The position numbers and the translations under genes are program-made. 64,000 bases of DNA from JAGPCK01 sp041675505. GTDB lineage: Bacteria; Bacteroidota; Bacteroidia; UKL13-3. Positions 16,612 through 25,124 of the stretch are shown here, one piece after another. The stretch's first letter is position 1. Every line of letters starts with the position of its first letter. Location of the stretch: NCBI GenBank assembly GCA_041675505.1, contig JBAYTR010000010.1, forward strand, positions 124,001 to 188,000, written 5' to 3'. Under the pieces are notes generated by a model that was not told the origin of the DNA, did not search any database, and saw nothing but the letters and a program-made list of their open reading frames with translations.

Positions 16612-18822
16612 TCAATACATCAACGTAAAACCTACACCCAATCCCATATCACTATCGTAATGTGAAGAGATGGCCATGTTACGGGTTGTGATGTATTTGA
16701 ATCCAACCATGTACTCGGTGTCAGTATTGGCCATAAAACTCATGCGTAATCTTTTTGATACCGGCATATCTTCCCGCATAAGTTGAAAACGAACATTGCC
16801 GTCCCGGTACACTTCTCCCTGAAACTTCACTAACAGAGGCAATGTGTACTCAACACCGGCACTTACCTGTGTTCTCTGATCTTTGGTGCTGCGTTGATTG
16901 AACAGATTTTTTTCCACTTCACCCGTCTCCATTTTTCGGTAACGCCAGTCGAACCCGATAAAAGGCATTAACCATTGCATCTTACCTATGTAACGACCAA
17001 TGTGTGTTTCGGTTTCGTAGCCGTGCATGTCATTGTAGCCTAAACGCCATTCAGTACCAATACTCCAGCGGGTATTTTGCACCATGAACATACCATCATT
17101 GCCGTTGGTAGCAAAATCGTTTTCAGCCATAAAATGAAAAGCCCGGTCATCGGCAAATAATTTTCGTTTTGCTAAAGCTGGATTAGTAATTAAAGGATTG
17201 GCTGCCTGATTTTCGTAAGTAAAAACCCTGCCCATGCCGCTCATCATGTGATACAAAATATGGCAGTGAAAAAACCAGTCGCCCTCTGCATTCGCATTAA
17301 ACTCCAGCGTATCGGTTTCCATAGGCATAATGTCAATCACATTTTTTAAGGGAGCATGTTCTCCCTGGCCGTTCAGCACCCTGAAATCGTGTCCGTGTAA
17401 GTGCATCGGGTGGCGCATCATGGAACCGTTGTAAAGAATTAAACGAATGTTTTCTCCCTTCTTCACTGGTATTCTATCTGTTTCAGAAACTACTTTGTTG
17501 TCCAAGCCCCACACGTACCTGTTCATGTTGCCTGAAAGCTCAAAGCGTAACACTTTTACCGGAACATCTGCCGGGAGAGCGGTTTTAACGGTTGACCGCA
17601 TCATGGAGTAGTTGAGGGTTTTGATGTCAGAAAGTGCATTGGCGTTGTACTTGTTTTCATTGTTCGGTTGTGCCGCTGTGTCCGCACCCGTAATCTCCGG
17701 ATACATCACCACATTCATGTCCATTTGATTGAGGCTCATCTGCATGCCCATGTCGTCCAGATCGCCATTCATTTTCATCATCTCATTCATCATCTGCATG
17801 CCTTCAAAATAGTTTAATCGAGGCAAAGGAGATGCTTTTTGCTCAGTACCTTCTCCGATAAAGAGAGAGGTGGATCTTGTACGGTCTTCAGAGGTAGCCA
17901 AAAATTCAAAGGATTTATTTTCTTCAGGGACAGTTACAATAACATCGTATGTTTCTGAAACGGCAATAATCAAACGGTCAACTTCTACCGGCTCTACATC
18001 ATTGCCATCATTGGCTACTACGGTTATTTTGCCTCCCGCGTAAGTTAACCAGTAATACGTGGAGGCCCCGCCATTGGAAACGCGCAACCGTACTTTATCT
18101 CCGGCTTTGAATGTTGAAAATTGACTTTTCTCTCTGCCGTTGATAAGGAGTTTATCGTAGTACACATCACTCACATCCATTGCCAGCATGCGTTTCCATT
18201 CGTTGGTTATTTTGGTTTTAAAATGTCCGGCTCTTATGGCTTCAGCATAACTTTGTGTGGCTCCTTTTCTGATAGCAAACCAATCGGAAGCATTGTGCAG
18301 CATACGGTGTACATTCTCCGGCTTCAGGTTGGTCCATTCACTTAGTATAACCGGTAGTGTAGGTAAATCATCAATGCCTCTGCGAAAGGTTTTATCGTCA
18401 GCCCGCTTATTAAGAATCATGGAGCCGTACATACCTATCTGTTCCTGCAACCCTGAATGACTGTGGTACCAATGTGTGCCGTGTTGTATTACGGGAAACC
18501 GGTATATGTGTGTGGTGTGTGGCTTAATAGGCATTTGTGTAAGATTGGGTACGCCATCCTCTTTGTTGGGCAAAAACAAACCATGCCAGTGTAAAGAGGT
18601 TTCCTCATTCAATTGGTTGTGTACGTGAATTTCTGCGGTGTCTCCCTCGGTGAACGTAAGCGTAGGCATTGGTATCTGCCCGTTAACGGCAATGGCTCTT
18701 TTGTTTTTACCGGCAAAGTTAACCAGGGTATCGGTTACATATAAATCATACCGAACCACCTGTTGGGCGTTAGCAGAAACTACGCAGGCAGTAATAAGCA
18801 GGAGTGAGAGTAGTCTGAACAT
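16612..18822 (-). CDS. Multicopper oxidase with C-terminal CopB-like barrel region
   Basis: A 736-residue exported protein (signal MFRLLSLLLITACVVSANAQ). The first 560 residues are a three-cupredoxin copper oxidase of the CopA type, with all four copper motifs: HWHG (about 78), HWYHSHSG (about 116), RHPMHLHGHDF (about 475) and FFHCHILYH (about 517). A Met-rich loop (about 340-375: MQMMNEMMKMNGD, MGMQMSLNQMDMN) is typical of cuprous oxidases. The last 180 residues are aromatic, strand-like and end in GVGFTLMY, resembling the CopB outer-membrane barrel usually encoded separately. It likely oxidises Cu(I) in the periplasm. Confidence 0.85.
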   Translation of the reverse strand: MFRLLSLLLITACVVSANAQQVVRYDLYVTDTLVNFAGKNKRAIAVNGQIPMPTLTFTEGDTAEIHVHNQLNEETSLHWHGLFLPNKEDGVPNLTQMPIKPHTTHIYRFPVIQHGTHWYHSHSGLQEQIGMYGSMILNKRADDKTFRRGIDDLPTLPVILSEWTNLKPENVHRMLHNASDWFAIRKGATQSYAEAIRAGHFKTKITNEWKRMLAMDVSDVYYDKLLINGREKSQFSTFKAGDKVRLRVSNGGASTYYWLTYAGGKITVVANDGNDVEPVEVDRLIIAVSETYDVIVTVPEENKSFEFLATSEDRTRSTSLFIGEGTEQKASPLPRLNYFEGMQMMNEMMKMNGDLDDMGMQMSLNQMDMNVVMYPEITGADTAAQPNNENKYNANALSDIKTLNYSMMRSTVKTALPADVPVKVLRFELSGNMNRYVWGLDNKVVSETDRIPVKKGENIRLILYNGSMMRHPMHLHGHDFRVLNGQGEHAPLKNVIDIMPMETDTLEFNANAEGDWFFHCHILYHMMSGMGRVFTYENQAANPLITNPALAKRKLFADDRAFHFMAENDFATNGNDGMFMVQNTRWSIGTEWRLGYNDMHGYETETHIGRYIGKMQWLMPFIGFDWRYRKMETGEVEKNLFNQRSTKDQRTQVSAGVEYTLPLLVKFQGEVYRDGNVRFQLMREDMPVSKRLRMSFMANTDTEYMVGFKYITTRNMAISSHYDSDMGLGVGFTLMY

Positions 18823-18828
18823 GTCGGA

Positions 18829-19308
18829 TTATTTTTTATCTGATACATTACCGCAAGTGAGCATTTTGCTACCGTAGTAAGGGTTTTTTATGTTTTCTTC
18901 TGTACTTATCCAATAGCTTTTTTTCATGGGGCAATATTGGTAATATACCTTACTGCTGATGCTCTCTGAGGTCTTGACAATCTTCCACATGGAAACAGAT
19001 AGCGGTGCAAAGGCCGACCGTTGTTTTTCGATGTCTTTTGCCGCAACTATTTTGTCAGAAAGTTTAAGAAGGTTTTCTTTCTCCGCCCGGAAAGATTTTG
19101 ATTCCTTTGGCTTAAGTGCAGTCACGTCTGTTGAGTTGATAGCAGCAATCAGTTCTGTTGCATACTCAGCTGTTTTTACGGCATCACTTTTTACCAGGGC
19201 ATCTTTCATTTTCAGATAGGCAGCAAGCACAGGTTGAACAGCCGGTGTTTGTGCACTTACTCCTGTAACCAGTAAAAGAGTAAATAAAATGGTGTGAATG
19301 ATTCTCAT
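18829..19308 (-). CDS. DUF3347 protein, periplasmic copper-associated
   Basis: The ATG at 19308 gives a signal peptide (MRIIHTILFTLLLVTGVSAQ) and a 159-residue product; the longer frame to 19347 would overlap the HMA gene. It is a helical DUF3347 domain: VLAAYLKMKDALVKSD at the start, then A-A-I-N-S, and the Cys-containing end YCPMKKSYWIS..NPYYGSKMLTCG. This Cys/Met-rich end occurs in copper/silver efflux adaptors and in stand-alone partners. It lies 6 bp from the multicopper oxidase. Probable metal-binding helper; mechanism unknown. Confidence 0.85.
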   Translation of the reverse strand: MRIIHTILFTLLLVTGVSAQTPAVQPVLAAYLKMKDALVKSDAVKTAEYATELIAAINSTDVTALKPKESKSFRAEKENLLKLSDKIVAAKDIEKQRSAFAPLSVSMWKIVKTSESISSKVYYQYCPMKKSYWISTEENIKNPYYGSKMLTCGNVSDKK

Positions 19309-19312
19309 GATT

Positions 19313-19549
19313 TTATGCTTTAATAGGTTCAATTTTATATCCGGCACTTACTACCGCCTGAATGATTTCTGACTCCGTTATACCATCTGAGTGAACAGTA
19401 AGCACTTTGTCTTTGTTAGTGGTATCTACGCTCCAGTGGCAAATTCCTTCGGCTGAGTTAAGCGCGGGAGTTACGTTGGCTACGCAGCTGCTGCAGTTAA
19501 TGTTGGTTTTGAATGTTAATGTTTGGTTTTTTTCTTGAAGTGTTTCCAT
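19313..19549 (-). CDS. HMA-domain metallochaperone (CopZ-like)
   Basis: A 78-residue cytosolic heavy-metal-associated domain. The metal site is N-C-S-S-C (Cys19, Cys22) in the loop before the first helix, and the final strand ends AGYKIEPI. The usual Met before the site is replaced by Ile-Asn. It stands first in an apparent operon with the DUF3347 gene (gap 4 bp) and the multicopper oxidase, and has one of the three conserved operator-promoter modules upstream. It should shuttle Cu(I) to the CopA-type ATPase. Confidence 0.9.
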   Translation of the reverse strand: METLQEKNQTLTFKTNINCSSCVANVTPALNSAEGICHWSVDTTNKDKVLTVHSDGITESEIIQAVVSAGYKIEPIKA

Positions 19550-19573
19550 GATATTTTTAATTAAAGTTTATGA

Positions 19574-19632
19574 TACAAAGTTCCGCACTTCCCGGTGGGC
19601 TATGCTTACAGTATTTTGTGATATTGTTGTGA
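19574..19632 (-). promoter_or_regulatory. Copper-block operator-promoter module A
   Basis: On the minus strand: TCACAA (19627-19632), then TCACAAAATACTGTAAG (19605-19621), then 29 bases to the end of AACTTTG (19576-19582), a near match of the -7 element. The same 17-mer occurs upstream of the MFS gene (module B), and a variant lies upstream of copA (module C). Position and sharing suggest an activator site for the HMA-AraC regulator encoded at 23640-24200. Confidence 0.6.
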
Positions 19633-19634
19633 AA

Positions 19635-21053
19635 TTATTTGATTGTTTTGATGCCCAAAAAGGCCAGAGCAGCACCTATACTGCTTATAACAGCAGCTGA
19701 TTGAAATGCTGCACGGAAACCGGAATTAAGCGCCTCCTTATTTAAAACTCCTTCAGCTATTTCCGTATTAGTGGTTGATGTGGCTATTACTACTACAATA
19801 GCGAGCCCAATAGCTGAGCCCAGTTGATATGTTGTGTTAACAATCCCTGATGCCAATCCTGACTCTTCGGGTTTTGCACCGGAAATAGCCGCTATGGTGC
19901 CCGGTATATATGCCAATGACATTCCCGCAGCACCCAGCAATGAGGCACCTAATACATGCACCATAAAGTTACCTTCTACAGGGACAGTAGAAAACAATAG
20001 TAATGACAGGGTTAATGCAATAAGACCGGAGACCAATACTTTTTTAAAGCCAAATTTGGCCATTAATTTTCCGGTAACTCCAACCATCAATATCATTATG
20101 GCAATAGTCATGGGCAATAAAGCAAGCCCTGAGTTAAAGGCGGAGTATTCTAATATTTGCTGAAGATACAGGTTGAGGTAAAACCACAACGGAATCCATG
20201 CACCGGCCATTAGCAGCATGATGATATTGCCTACAGTAAGATTGGGTACTTTAAAAATTGATAAAGGAAGCAAAGGGGTCTTTATGTTCTTTTGCAGAAT
20301 AACAAATAACACCAACAGTAAAAAGGTAATGCCGAAAAGCAGAAGACTTGTAAAGGAGGTCCAGCCGTTTTTCTCTACCATTATTAAGGTATACACCAGT
20401 AAAATCATTGCTGAAGTAATAAGCAAAGCACCTAAGTAATCAATTTTACTTTTTCGTGTATTTCCTTTAATTAATAATCCGGCACCGGCCAACATTACTA
20501 TAGCAGCCAATGGCAGATTGATAAAGAAGGTCCATCTCCACGATAAGTACTCAGTCAGTACACCACCTAAAAAAACGCCAGCCGAACCTCCTGCCGCAGC
20601 AGCAGCTCCCCAAAAACCAAATGCCTTTCCCAGTTCTTTCGGGTCCCGGAATATGGTTAGGAGTAACGTAAGTGCTGAGGGTGCAATCAAGGCTGATCCG
20701 AAACCCTGTAAGGCACGCCCTACATTCATGGAAGATTCATTCCACGATAGTCCGGTTAATAATGAGGCCAGCGCAAGGATAGCAAAACCCCACATGAATA
20801 TTTTTTTAGGACCCAATAAGTCGGATAACTTGCCGCCCAGCAAAAGTATTCCTCCGAAGACAATTACATAGGCATTAAATATCCACTGCAATTCAGACGC
20901 AGTGTAGTTAAGAGATTTTTGTATGGCCGGCAAGGCAACACCAATAATGGAGGTATCCATGATAACCATAAATTGTGCTGTACATAACACAGCAAGAGCA
21001 AGCCATCTTTTTTCATAAAGGCGCTCTGAAGTAGAAGTGATTGTTTTTTCCAT
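19635..21053 (-). CDS. MFS transporter, DHA2 (EmrB/QacA) type
   Basis: A 472-residue inner-membrane drug:proton antiporter-type protein with about 14 hydrophobic segments. The motif ALPAIQKSLNYTASELQWIFNAYVIVFGGILLLGGKLSDLLGPKKIF near the start contains the DHA2 motif A region, and LTLLLTIFRDPKELGKAFGFWG plus a Gly/Ala-rich motif C (AAAAAGGSAGVFLGG) follow. It lies inside the copper block and has the same upstream operator, so it may extrude copper complexes or a metallophore. That role is inferred; the family is mostly known for organic drugs. Confidence 0.9.
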   Translation of the reverse strand: MEKTITSTSERLYEKRWLALAVLCTAQFMVIMDTSIIGVALPAIQKSLNYTASELQWIFNAYVIVFGGILLLGGKLSDLLGPKKIFMWGFAILALASLLTGLSWNESSMNVGRALQGFGSALIAPSALTLLLTIFRDPKELGKAFGFWGAAAAAGGSAGVFLGGVLTEYLSWRWTFFINLPLAAIVMLAGAGLLIKGNTRKSKIDYLGALLITSAMILLVYTLIMVEKNGWTSFTSLLLFGITFLLLVLFVILQKNIKTPLLPLSIFKVPNLTVGNIIMLLMAGAWIPLWFYLNLYLQQILEYSAFNSGLALLPMTIAIMILMVGVTGKLMAKFGFKKVLVSGLIALTLSLLLFSTVPVEGNFMVHVLGASLLGAAGMSLAYIPGTIAAISGAKPEESGLASGIVNTTYQLGSAIGLAIVVVIATSTTNTEIAEGVLNKEALNSGFRAAFQSAAVISSIGAALAFLGIKTIK

Positions 21054-21068
21054 GTCTTGTTTTTTGAT

Positions 21069-21126
21069 GCAAAGTTGAGTGTGTAAGCCCGATGAGTTCT
21101 TACAGTATTTTGTGATTCGTTTGTGA
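21069..21126 (-). promoter_or_regulatory. Copper-block operator-promoter module B
   Basis: On the minus strand: TCACAA (21121-21126), TCACAAAATACTGTAAG (21099-21115), then exactly 29 bases to the end of AACTTTG, as in module A. It lies upstream of the MFS gene at 21053. The 17-mer is identical to that in module A although the sequence between operator and -7 element differs, which points to selection on the operator rather than to recent duplication. Confidence 0.6.
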
Positions 21127-21129
21127 GAT

Positions 21130-23556
21130 TTACTGATGTTTGCTAATGAACTTCAAACGCAAACTATTGCTTACAACGCTTACACTGCTTAATGCCATTG
21201 CTGCTCCGGCAATCATAGGATTAAGTAGAAAACCGTTGATTGGATACAGTATGCCGGCAGCAACGGGAATACCAATAATGTTGTAAATAAATGCCCAGAA
21301 CAAATTTTGCCTGATGGTAGCTACCGTTTGTTTGGATAACTGAATAGCTACAGGTATTTTATTTAAATCGGAGGAAATAATAGTCATTTTGGCTACATCC
21401 ATGGCAATGTCGCTTCCCTTGCCCATGGCTATACTTACATCAGCCTGAGCTAATGCGGTACTGTCGTTTATTCCGTCTCCAACCATAGCAACTATTTTAC
21501 CCTTTTGCTGAAGCTCTTTAATAAAGGAGGCCTTGTGCGCAGGAAGTGTTTCTGCTGTATAGTGTTCTATACCGGCTTGTTGAGCAATAGATTTAGCGGT
21601 GGATTCATTGTCGCCCGTAAGCATGTATACCTCAATGCCCATTTCCTTTAAACGCTGAATAGCTTGCTGAGACGTGGCCTTAATTTTATCGGCTATTGCA
21701 ATAACAGCGATAGCTTTTTGTTCACGCGCAAACCAGATAGTTGTTTTTGATTCTTTCTCCCACTTGTAACTTTCTTCCAATAGTGCAGCATCAACCTCAA
21801 CACGGTTTTCCAGCAGCAGTTTTTTGTTACCGACAATAAAATGTTCTGATTGATAGGTGGCTTTTACGCCTTTCCCTGTGATGCTTTCAAAGGCATTTAC
21901 TTCAACAGGAAGAGTAGTGTTTTCGTAAAAATGAAGGATGGCTTCAGCCAACGGGTGCTCTGATTTTTTTTCAATGCTTACCAGAACATCTTTACGGGAG
22001 TCGTCTTTATTAAGCCAGGCCACATCGGTTACCTGTGGGCGTCCTTCTGTGATGGTGCCGGTTTTGTCCAACACAACGGCATTTACTTTTTTGGCTAACT
22101 CCAAACTTTCAGCATCTTTAATCAGTATGCCTTGTTCGGCACCCTTGCCCACCCCTACCATAATGGCAGTTGGGGTGGCCAGACCCAATGCACAAGGACA
22201 GGCGATTACCAACACAGTAACCAACGCTAACAAACCCTGAGTGAAGCCGTTCTCACCGCCCCAAATTACCCAACAGGCCAATGCAACAAGTGAAATCAAA
22301 ATCACTACGGGAACAAATATGCCGGCAATTTTATCAACTAATTTCTGAACGGGAGCCTTGCTTCCTTGTGCGTCCTGTACCATGCGTATAATTTGGGAGA
22401 GCATGGTTTCAGCACGCACTTTTTCAGCGCTGAATTGAAAACTTCCTTTTTGATTTATAGTACCGGCAAATACTTTTTCATTTTCTTCTTTTAATACGGG
22501 AAGTGGTTCTCCGCTCAACATGCTCTCGTCTACATAAGAGCTTCCGTTTAGCACCAAACCATCTACCGCAATTTTTTCTCCCGGTTTAACCAGAATAACA
22601 TTTCCCTTTTTTACTTGCTCAACAGGTATTTCCAGTTGATGTCCACTTTCATCAATTACAATAACTGTTTTTGGCTGCAGTCCCATCAGCTTTTTAATTG
22701 CAGAAGAGGTGTTGCCTTTGGCTTTTTCTTCCAGCAGTTTACCTAATAAGATAAAAGCAACCACTACGGCTGCTGCTTCAAAATATACATGAGCATGTAA
22801 GCCACGCTCATGCCAGTAGTGTGGCACTACTGTATTAAACACGCTGAACACATAAGCTACCCCGGTGCTCAATGCCACCAGTGTATCCATGTTAGAGGAA
22901 CCATGCTTAGCCTGCTTAAAGGCATTGATAAAAAAGTCTTTTCCAAAATACAACACAACAGGGGTCGACAGTATCCACATGATGTAGTTAGCATAAGGCA
23001 TATCCATAAAAAACATTCCGATAACTACTACCGGCAGGGAAAGTGCAACAGCACCCGCTGTACGGAACCTTAATTGCCTGAATTTTTTCTGATAGATATC
23101 TTCCAGCTTTTCGGTTGTGGAATGCTCATCAATGAGTAAGTCATACCCGATACTTTGAACAGATTTTCGTAACCCCTCAGCCGTTGTTATGTCAGATATA
23201 AATTCTACCTGAACACTGGCAGCCGCATAGTTTACGGCTGCATTTACTATGCCCGGCTGAGATTTTATAATGCTCTCAACGCTCACGGCACAGGAGGCAC
23301 AGGTCATTTGAAGAACCGGATAATTTTTGGTAACAGTTGCTACGCCATATCCTAAATCACGAATGGTTTTTACTGCGAGCGGAAGAATGTTCTCTGCGCT
23401 GTCAGATGCTATAACAGCCCGTCTGTTATTCAACTCTACTTTGTGAGCAGTTATACCTTCCAGTTTTTGAAGTCCCTTATCAACTACAAGGGCACAATGT
23501 TCACTTTCCACACCTTCTAAAGGAATGATGAGTGATGTATTTGATTTCTGAGCCAT
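21130..23556 (-). CDS. copA: Copper-exporting P1B-type ATPase
   Basis: An 808-residue Cu(I)-exporting ATPase. It begins with a degenerate HMA-like region (residues 8-75, a single Cys, no CxxC), then a functional HMA domain with MTCASC. Eight membrane segments follow, with the ion site CPC (VIACPCALGLATP), the phosphorylation motif DKTGT, the HP motif (KKSEHPLAEA), GDGIND in the hinge, and TGES-like SGEPLPV in the actuator. The C-terminal helix pair has the M-x-x-S-S-x-S-V-V-x-N-S motif of the P1B-1 class. It is a single-gene unit with its own module C upstream. Confidence 0.95.
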   Translation of the reverse strand: MAQKSNTSLIIPLEGVESEHCALVVDKGLQKLEGITAHKVELNNRRAVIASDSAENILPLAVKTIRDLGYGVATVTKNYPVLQMTCASCAVSVESIIKSQPGIVNAAVNYAAASVQVEFISDITTAEGLRKSVQSIGYDLLIDEHSTTEKLEDIYQKKFRQLRFRTAGAVALSLPVVVIGMFFMDMPYANYIMWILSTPVVLYFGKDFFINAFKQAKHGSSNMDTLVALSTGVAYVFSVFNTVVPHYWHERGLHAHVYFEAAAVVVAFILLGKLLEEKAKGNTSSAIKKLMGLQPKTVIVIDESGHQLEIPVEQVKKGNVILVKPGEKIAVDGLVLNGSSYVDESMLSGEPLPVLKEENEKVFAGTINQKGSFQFSAEKVRAETMLSQIIRMVQDAQGSKAPVQKLVDKIAGIFVPVVILISLVALACWVIWGGENGFTQGLLALVTVLVIACPCALGLATPTAIMVGVGKGAEQGILIKDAESLELAKKVNAVVLDKTGTITEGRPQVTDVAWLNKDDSRKDVLVSIEKKSEHPLAEAILHFYENTTLPVEVNAFESITGKGVKATYQSEHFIVGNKKLLLENRVEVDAALLEESYKWEKESKTTIWFAREQKAIAVIAIADKIKATSQQAIQRLKEMGIEVYMLTGDNESTAKSIAQQAGIEHYTAETLPAHKASFIKELQQKGKIVAMVGDGINDSTALAQADVSIAMGKGSDIAMDVAKMTIISSDLNKIPVAIQLSKQTVATIRQNLFWAFIYNIIGIPVAAGILYPINGFLLNPMIAGAAMALSSVSVVSNSLRLKFISKHQ

Positions 23557-23573
23557 ATTTTAGTGCTTAATTT

Positions 23574-23626
23574 GCGATACAAAAGTCGCATCAAGCCCTT
23601 ACAGCACTATTATGTTATTCTGTGAA
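23574..23626 (-). promoter_or_regulatory. Copper-block operator-promoter module C
   Basis: On the minus strand: TTTCACAG near 23620-23628, then CTGTAAG (23598-23604), then 18 bases to the end of ACTTTTG, followed by TATC as in module A. The operator is a variant of modules A and B, and its distance to the -7 element is 11 bases shorter, one helical turn. It drives copA. Confidence 0.5.
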
Positions 23627-23639
23627 ACATTTGCGAGAT

Positions 23640-24200
23640 TTACACCTCGTCAAGGGGTTTGCGTTTTATGCCCTTGATGTTTTTGAAATGGCTGGGTGTT
23701 AGTCCGGTTACTTTTTTAAACTGGCTGCTCAGGTAAGCCACGCTTGAGTAGTTAAGCCGATCAGAAATTTCACTGAGCGAGAGTTCATCGTATACCAACA
23801 GTTCTTTTACTTTTTCAATTTTTTGTGCAATAAAATATTTCTCGATAGTGGTCCCCTCTACTTCAGAAAACAAGTTGCTTAAATAATTGTAATCATGGTG
23901 CAGGTGCTGACTGAGAAAATCGGAGAGGTTGGTTTTGATGTCGCTGTTATGTTGATGTACCAGCTCCACAATAAGATTTTTGATGCGTTCAATCAGGCGG
24001 CTTTTTTTATCGTCAATCAATTCAAAGCCCAACTCCTGAAGGTGATTGCCCAATTCTTTTTTCCGGCTATCAGTCAACTCCTCTGCCAGATTTACCTCTC
24101 CCAGCTCTACTGAAAGAGGATGTATGTTGAGTTTTTCCAACTCATTTTTCACAACCAGTTTGCACCGGTTGCACACCATATTTTTTATGTAGAGCTTCAT
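23640..24200 (-). CDS. AraC-family regulator with N-terminal HMA-like CxxC domain
   Basis: A 186-residue protein. Residues 1-60 resemble a heavy-metal-associated domain: MKLYIKNMVCNRCKLVVKNEL has the strand-loop-helix start with Cys10 and Cys13, and the region ends with LQELGFEL. Residues 80-180 form an AraC DNA-binding domain with two helix-turn-helices (LSLSEISDRLNYSSVAYLSSQFKKVTGLTPSHFK). Fusing a copper-chaperone fold to AraC suggests direct Cu(I) sensing. The gene lies next to copA and probably controls modules A-C. Its own upstream region contains TACTGTAA overlapping a TAAATTTG -7 element, so autoregulation is possible. Confidence 0.85.
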   Translation of the reverse strand: MKLYIKNMVCNRCKLVVKNELEKLNIHPLSVELGEVNLAEELTDSRKKELGNHLQELGFELIDDKKSRLIERIKNLIVELVHQHNSDIKTNLSDFLSQHLHHDYNYLSNLFSEVEGTTIEKYFIAQKIEKVKELLVYDELSLSEISDRLNYSSVAYLSSQFKKVTGLTPSHFKNIKGIKRKPLDEV

Positions 24201-24262
24201 AGCGGTTCTGCAAATTTACAGTAATCCGGTGTATGAAGTTGAAATTTACTTCAGAAGGTTTG

Positions 24263-24745
24263 TCAGCGCTTCACCGGTATCCAAATCTCTTCTTCTGAAT
24301 CTGCGGATTCATTTTTGTATTTTTCTCCCAGCAATTCAAAATGCGGGCGATGGTCTAATACATACCCCGATTGCGGCAACCACTCACTAAAAATGTAGCG
24401 AAATAGTTCGTCCCCGTTGCGCGAATCTCCTTTGTAGTGAAACACGGCATACTCTCCTGAAGGAACTACGAGTGTTTCCATTTCAGCCTGTACGTTTTCA
24501 AAACTACTTACCTCAACAGCCGCCCATTTAACAAAAGTGTTTCCGGGATTAAACGGCTGAAAATAATCAGCGGGGTAAATTTGCAGTGAATACAATGAAG
24601 TATCAACGGTATCCTGAATTGTTTTGCGTGTCGGCATAAAGCGGGCCCACAGTTGAGCAGTAAGATTATTGGCCAACGACATAGTAAGGTGTTGCCCGAC
24701 TAGCTTTTTCTCATGGAGTGTTTCAAAACGAGGCTGTAGTTTCAT
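24263..24745 (-). CDS. GyrI-like/AraC effector-binding domain protein
   Basis: A 160-residue stand-alone GyrI-like domain. I chose the ATG at 24745 because the GTG at 24766 lies inside the duplicated repeat sequence. The pattern fits: FETLHEKKLVGQHLTMSLANN at the start, a central YSLQIYPADYF.., then WAAVEVSSFENVQAEMETLVVPSGEYAVFHYKG, and a C-terminal E-W-L-P-Q-S-G-Y-x-L-D-x-R-P-H-F-E-x-L. Such domains bind small hydrophobic or cationic ligands. It follows the AraC gene on the same strand after a short gap; a link to copper is not shown. Confidence 0.85.
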   Translation of the reverse strand: MKLQPRFETLHEKKLVGQHLTMSLANNLTAQLWARFMPTRKTIQDTVDTSLYSLQIYPADYFQPFNPGNTFVKWAAVEVSSFENVQAEMETLVVPSGEYAVFHYKGDSRNGDELFRYIFSEWLPQSGYVLDHRPHFELLGEKYKNESADSEEEIWIPVKR

Positions 24746-24763
24746 GCTAAAGAAATAGTATTT

Positions 24764-24934
24764 CACCCCTTCGGGGTTTATTTTTTGGAGTGTTTTTTAG
24801 AATCATTTCAGCCCTTCGGGCTTCTGCTTGAGCTAAATCAATTTAAGTATCTGTTTACGGGAACTTCGGATATTTACTAAAATCGGGCTTACGTTTTTCA
24901 ACTAATGAAATTTTACCTTCTTTGGCCTCATCAC
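24764..24934. repeat. Left copy of a 171-bp duplicated segment
   Basis: It matches 25741-25912 over its whole length with scattered substitutions. It contains two 13-nt mini-hairpins (ACCCCTTCGGGGT at 24765-24777 and AGCCCTTCGGGCT at 24810-24822) and a copy of the last codons of menB. The two copies flank about 800 bp that hold the transposase and the 114-bp direct repeats. Divergence between the copies shows the event is not recent. Confidence 0.85.
24855..24934 (-). pseudogene. Fragment of the menB 3' end
   Basis: Read on the minus strand, the frame ending at the TAA at 24855-24857 gives DEAKEGKISLVEKRKPDF and then SKYPKFP. This is the C-terminus of the MenB encoded at 25833-26657, with Asn-Ser-Phe changed to Ile-Ser-Leu. 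Upstream of 24934 the frame no longer matches MenB. It is a remnant produced by the segment duplication, not a gene. Confidence 0.85.
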
Positions 24935-24966
24935 ATAAGCATTTGCAAAATACTATTAAATTGCCT

Positions 24967-25080
24967 TAATCCCAAAGAGATAAAATAATTAACGACAGTA
25001 GTTTCATGAATAAAATTTTGTTTACGAAATTTTTTTCTGATGCTTTAATCCCGAAGGGATGAAACGATTATAGAATGTAT
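24967..25080. repeat. 114-bp direct repeat, copy 1
   Basis: It pairs with 25125-25238: both begin TAATCCC and end TAGAAYGTAT, with few substitutions. Each copy carries a 13-nt mini-hairpin near both ends (ATCCC-AAA-GGGAT type at the left, degenerate here; ATCCC-GAA-GGGAT at 25048-25060). No open frame is present. Confidence 0.85.
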
Positions 25081-25124
25081 TTTCATTAGTTAAAATTCTA
25101 TTTACCCATTATTATTTTACACCC

